From positions 1 through 9,850 of the forward strand of contig JAGXRU010000030.1 in NCBI GenBank assembly GCA_018335765.1: DNA of 9,850 nt. The letters run 5' to 3'. Under the pieces are notes generated by a model, which saw only the letters and a program-made list of their open reading frames with translations, ran no database searches and was not told where the DNA came from. This document shows, in pieces, positions 6,384 through 9,850 of the stretch. This stretch comes from Alkaliphilus sp. GTDB lineage: Bacteria > Bacillota > Clostridia > Peptostreptococcales > Thermotaleaceae. A program made the position numbers and the translations under genes. Each line of letters starts with the position of its first letter. Positions within the stretch are counted from its first letter, which is position 1.

Positions 6384-9300
6384 CTGTTGTATCCTCCTCA
6401 GCAATCATATACGTATATGAATCTTCATCTTGTTTCATAATGACTCTAAGTTTAGAAATATCCATGCCTTTAACCCTTGTGTCTATGATGTCATTGATTT
6501 TCTTTTTCAAGTCTTCAACCGTTGCAGGACCAACCTTTAATAGTTCTTGTGTGATATCTTCGACCTTAATGGTTACTTTATGAAGCTCAGAAAACAACAA
6601 ATTAAATGCGCCAACAAAAGCTACATCTATAGTTTCTGGCAATTTCCTTTTATTCAGAAACTCCTCTATGATAGCTTGTTGTTCTTTACTTAGTAAAATC
6701 TTATTTTCAAGAACAATAGGATCTTCAATGTATTGAATTAAAAGTTGTTCCCACTCGTTAAAGATTTCATCTATTTCATTTTCTAAATCATCTATTTTAT
6801 CATTCACATTGATGGTATGAGTAAGGTCTTTTAATTTACAATGTTTGCAAATTGGTGATTGCTGTAACTCTGTGATTTCCAACTCATAACAAATGGTTAA
6901 TTGATTTAATGCTCTCTCGAAAGCGTTTAACCTTCCTAAAGAAAAAACGGTCTCTATATTTTTTAAACGATTTAAACCAACCAACTTGCCCGAATCTTTA
7001 ATTGCCGCTAAGCGGACAGCTGATTTATGATTTAATCGTGTTTTTTGATGCTTTTCAATATAAAAATCAATATACTTATTTTTAATTTCATTAAGTTTAC
7101 TAAAAATGTTTCTCGATACTTCTTCCGCATCGCGTCCATTTTTAATTTCATCTCTTTGTTCTCTAAATAAATCTTTCGCTTTATCGATATCTTCAAGAAT
7201 CTGTATTGGTAATTCAAGTGTTTCAACAGTACTTATATAATTGACTAACGTTTCACAACGGCTTTTAAGTGTCTCATACTCATTAATCACATGAATAACT
7301 TTTATGCCTTTGCCAATATCTTCAATTCTATCCATCGATAAATTCATGTTGTTTAGTTTAGCAACTGTGTTGTATTTATTTATAAAATTTCCAAATTCAT
7401 CTATCACAATGCTTATTTGACTTTCAAATTCATTAGCAAAATGTTGAGGCAGTAGAGGTTCCCCCCATAAATTAAATTCATCATTCAACACGCGTTTTGC
7501 TTGAAGTGCTTTTGAAGCCCATTCAGATGTTTTATCTAGTACTTTATCAAGACCATTTTGGAGTTCTTTCGCATTTACGGCCATACCTGTTGGCAATCCT
7601 ATGATTTCAAACAATCGCTTAATTTCATCTATGGCAGCTTGTTTAGGTTTTGAAATATATTTAAACTCGAATACATCCATAACACCTAATTTCGAAGTTA
7701 TATCCATATTAGATGCAGTCAATACTGTACCATCTCTTAGACTCATAGTAATATGACCTGTATAAACTAATCCTAAAAACACAGGAGTAAAATACTCTAA
7801 GTTTACTTTAAACTTTTTATCTAGACTTACATCGTAGACTTCTTCAACAATTTCTGAACGATTGATAACACCCTGTGGTGACAGTCCCGCCATTTGTTTT
7901 GCAATATACATGGCGTACTTGGAATTGGTGACATCAATTTTGTCATCTTTAATCAAACCAAAGCTTTCTAAATAATCCGTTACATCTTTCGCTGTTTTTC
8001 CAGAGAAGCTTTTAATCACGCGTTCTAAAACACCCGCTTTATTTTCTCTTGTGATTTTAGACTTAAATTTTGGAAAATCTGGGTACTTCGCTTCAAAGGC
8101 TTCACTCAATGCCATAGAAGAAGCCATATCTACTGCACTTTTTAAATCTGATGACAATCTAGATTTACCTGCAGTGGCTTCAATTAACGTTTTTTTGCTT
8201 CCTTTAGAAATAACAGAAAAGCATGTGTTTCGATTATCGTTAAGCCATTTTTGCATTTTCTTTCTGAAGGCATCTGCCTTTTTGGTATAAATATTTTTTG
8301 TGTTTTGGTCAGCGGCCAATGTCTTCATTTCTTGTGCTGCGGAATAAAGTCTTAAGTCCGAATAAAAGAGATCATCACTTATAAATTCGAATAAAACTTC
8401 ATCAGATTCTTTGCTATCAGTATAAGTTGTTTTACCATATGGAGGAATGAAGTAAATATAAAAATCTCTAGGCGGTTGGGCTGTAGACCTTTCCGAAGGC
8501 AATCCCATAAATAGGTATCCTTCTCTATACACATTGTGAGTATCCCAATTCAATGTATACTCATAGATTTCAAAATTTGGAACACATGATTCTACATCCC
8601 ACTCTAGTGCGTCATACACCAATTTGTAATAGTATCTATTGAATTCATAATCATCCATCATATCTGCTTTTTGCTCGATTTTCGCATCATAATCAATATC
8701 TTTTTTTAGATCCAAAAAGTATTGGTTATTATCTGGGTTATGTTCAATGAATTGACCACTTACAAGGGTAATGATATCTTTAAGCACGGTATGAATCATA
8801 GAAATTAAAAATTCGGATTCCATTTCAGGCATGTTTTGAATAAAAAGACATAAGTCATCTTTTAGATTTTCAACGGTTAATCCGATTCGTACATCAATAC
8901 CACTTGTAGTCAATCTATGTACACTAAGGGCGTTGATAATTTGCAGAGCCATAGGTTGATATGCTTTTTTGGGAAATGTTTTTGCAATTTTATCTTCTAA
9001 AACCGCACTTTTCTCCATGACTTCTTTTATTTCTGCTTCTGCTTTTCTAGCATAGTTATCCTTTATAAAATTCCAATACGAATCAAAAGAGATAACACCA
9101 GGCGCTTCTTCAGGGACTTCTTGATCTAATAGCCTTTTCACTGTTAAAGAAATGGTTTTTAAAACTTCTCTTTTTTCAGCAATATAAACTCTATTAAAGA
9201 TTTCTATATATGATGGGTGGATTGGAAAAAGCTGAACGTAATCATCAATACGCTCAGACATTTCTGAATAGAGACTACAAAATGGCAATAAATGTTCTCT

Positions 9301-9850
9301 TACTTTAGCCTTTTGTTCGGATGTTTTGCCAAGAATTCTCTCAGAAACAACATAGGCAGTATCTTCTTTTCTAATAATGACTTGTTCAAATCGATCTTTT
9401 ACGCGGTTTAGAGATTTAGAGACAAATGAAAATGCAGGATTATCAAATAATTGCTCCTGAATACCACAAATAAGCCTGAACCTAGAGTTCTTAATGAATT
9501 CTCCTAATTCTCTTAGGAATCCTAGATCAAGCATCAAATCATGTTCTTTTCTTGTTCTTAAATAATCTAGCAACTCATCTATTACCAGCAAATATCCTTT
9601 TTCAGGATACTTTTCCTCAAACTTAGAGATCATTTCCATCAATGCTGCTTTATTATTTGTAATGCTATCCGCACTTGGAAAAGAATAATTAACACCACGC
9701 TGGCTTAAATCACTTTCTATTTCGCTCACAATAATATTTCTCAATGAATTACTCACAGAACCTATTTCAATTCTCAAAACTTCAAACTTACCTGCAACTC
9801 TATTTGAGTGTTCTGCAAATTTTTTATTTCTTAGATAATCTACATTTTCG
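6373..9850 (-). CDS. brxC: BREX P-loop ATPase BrxC/PglY-like (DUF6079-type), N-terminus outside window
   Basis: This is the large ATPase of a BREX phage-defence system, thought to act with PglX and PglZ in the cytoplasm. 1158 residues are visible, ending at TAA 6375-6373. The frame stays open to 9849, so the gene begins outside the window. A TTG at 9777 has sense codons upstream in the same frame and is not the start. Visible residues 85-97 (about 9595-9559) contain a hydrophobic strand followed by IDELLDYL, a Walker B motif. Residues about 123-136 (RFRLICGIQEQLF) look like a sensor strand. The Walker A loop should lie upstream of 9850. The C-terminal half is helical and charged, with coiled-coil-like stretches and a CKHC knuckle at 6849-6838. 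Family members are usually about 1200-1300 residues, so probably only a short N-terminal part is missing. The assignment rests on Walker B context, size and neighbours. What each domain does is not evident from the sequence. Confidence 0.88.
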   Translation of the reverse strand, partial: ENVDYLRNKKFAEHSNRVAGKFEVLRIEIGSVSNSLRNIIVSEIESDLSQRGVNYSFPSADSITNNKAALMEMISKFEEKYPEKGYLLVIDELLDYLRTRKEHDLMLDLGFLRELGEFIKNSRFRLICGIQEQLFDNPAFSFVSKSLNRVKDRFEQVIIRKEDTAYVVSERILGKTSEQKAKVREHLLPFCSLYSEMSERIDDYVQLFPIHPSYIEIFNRVYIAEKREVLKTISLTVKRLLDQEVPEEAPGVISFDSYWNFIKDNYARKAEAEIKEVMEKSAVLEDKIAKTFPKKAYQPMALQIINALSVHRLTTSGIDVRIGLTVENLKDDLCLFIQNMPEMESEFLISMIHTVLKDIITLVSGQFIEHNPDNNQYFLDLKKDIDYDAKIEQKADMMDDYEFNRYYYKLVYDALEWDVESCVPNFEIYEYTLNWDTHNVYREGYLFMGLPSERSTAQPPRDFYIYFIPPYGKTTYTDSKESDEVLFEFISDDLFYSDLRLYSAAQEMKTLAADQNTKNIYTKKADAFRKKMQKWLNDNRNTCFSVISKGSKKTLIEATAGKSRLSSDLKSAVDMASSMALSEAFEAKYPDFPKFKSKITRENKAGVLERVIKSFSGKTAKDVTDYLESFGLIKDDKIDVTNSKYAMYIAKQMAGLSPQGVINRSEIVEEVYDVSLDKKFKVNLEYFTPVFLGLVYTGHITMSLRDGTVLTASNMDITSKLGVMDVFEFKYISKPKQAAIDEIKRLFEIIGLPTGMAVNAKELQNGLDKVLDKTSEWASKALQAKRVLNDEFNLWGEPLLPQHFANEFESQISIVIDEFGNFINKYNTVAKLNNMNLSMDRIEDIGKGIKVIHVINEYETLKSRCETLVNYISTVETLELPIQILEDIDKAKDLFREQRDEIKNGRDAEEVSRNIFSKLNEIKNKYIDFYIEKHQKTRLNHKSAVRLAAIKDSGKLVGLNRLKNIETVFSLGRLNAFERALNQLTICYELEITELQQSPICKHCKLKDLTHTINVNDKIDDLENEIDEIFNEWEQLLIQYIEDPIVLENKILLSKEQQAIIEEFLNKRKLPETIDVAFVGAFNLLFSELHKVTIKVEDITQELLKVGPATVEDLKKKINDIIDTRVKGMDISKLRVIMKQDEDSYTYMIAEEDTTDEY
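6393..6399 (-). promoter_or_regulatory. Ribosome binding site of the methyltransferase gene
   Basis: GAGGAGG on the minus strand, nine nt before ATG 6383, is a near-perfect Shine-Dalgarno site. It lies inside the last codons of the upstream ATPase gene and decides the methyltransferase start: an upstream TTG at 6404 would put this site inside the coding region. Because the site is buried in a translated message, ribosomes finishing the ATPase are well placed to re-initiate here. Confidence 0.85.

Noticed and set aside
6384..6404. Longer methyltransferase start at TTG 6404
   Set aside because: GAGGAGG at 6399-6393 fits ATG 6383 and would lie inside the coding sequence if TTG 6404 were used.
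7032..7226. 64-codon minus-strand frame inside brxC
   Set aside because: It lies entirely within brxC in another frame, and its Lys/Ile-rich composition is typical of an out-of-frame shadow.
9775..9777. TTG at 9777 as the start of the large ATPase
   Set aside because: The frame continues upstream with sense codons to 9849, and the Walker A loop required before the visible Walker B would be lost.
1..9850. DISARM or a type I/III restriction-modification system as the identity of the locus
   Set aside because: A Snf2-like helicase plus a methylase also fits DISARM, but there is no DrmB (DUF1998) or PLD protein, while PglZ and a BrxC-like ATPase are present. No restriction nuclease or HsdS-like subunit is visible.
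1..9850. CRISPR arrays, tRNA or rRNA genes, insertion sequences, terminators
   Set aside because: Coding sequence covers essentially the whole window; I saw no regularly spaced repeats, terminal inverted repeats, transposase motifs, cloverleaf sequences or hairpin plus T-run between genes.

Overview
The window is one dense, single-strand block of bacterial DNA. All four genes lie on the minus strand, so they read from high to low coordinates. The DNA is AT-rich: hand counts gave about 30% G+C over 1-960 and about 34% over 3841-4620. Codon use is strongly A/T-ending, all three visible stops are TAA, TGG serves for Trp, and the Shine-Dalgarno sites are clear (GAGGAGG, GAGGG, GGTGA). This points to a low-GC Gram-positive bacterium (Bacillota: Clostridia, Bacilli or relatives) using the standard code. 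The sequence does not settle the species.

In transcription order the genes are as follows. (1) A large P-loop protein of the BrxC/PglY type, 9850-6373, with its N-terminus cut by the window edge. (2) A zinc-ribbon adenine DNA methyltransferase of the PglXI type, 6383-3828, starting at an ATG that overlaps gene 1 by 11 nt. (3) A Snf2/RapA-like superfamily 2 helicase of the BrxHII type, 3808-1148. (4) A PglZ alkaline-phosphatase-superfamily protein, 1145 to 1, with its C-terminus cut by the window edge. Gaps are -11, +19 and +2 nt, so this is one polycistronic unit. No promoter, terminator, RNA gene, insertion sequence, CRISPR array or non-coding stretch longer than about 20 nt is visible.

The order brxC - pglXI - brxHII - pglZ matches, from memory, the core of a type 3 BREX (bacteriophage exclusion) system. 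In characterised BREX systems the methyltransferase marks the host chromosome at a non-palindromic site. The ATPase, the PglZ phosphatase-fold protein and accessory factors act with it to block replication of unmarked phage DNA without simply cutting it. In the type 3 layout a small BrxF is expected upstream of brxC (beyond 9850) and BrxA near the other end (beyond position 1). Both would lie outside this window.

The system is therefore a known class rather than a new one. The parts most worth a second look are the methyltransferase (zinc ribbon in a lower-GC middle section, two PPY/PPF-type motifs, a long C-terminal module), the uncharacterised C-terminal third of the helicase, the CxxC knuckle in BrxC, and the tight translational coupling of the genes.
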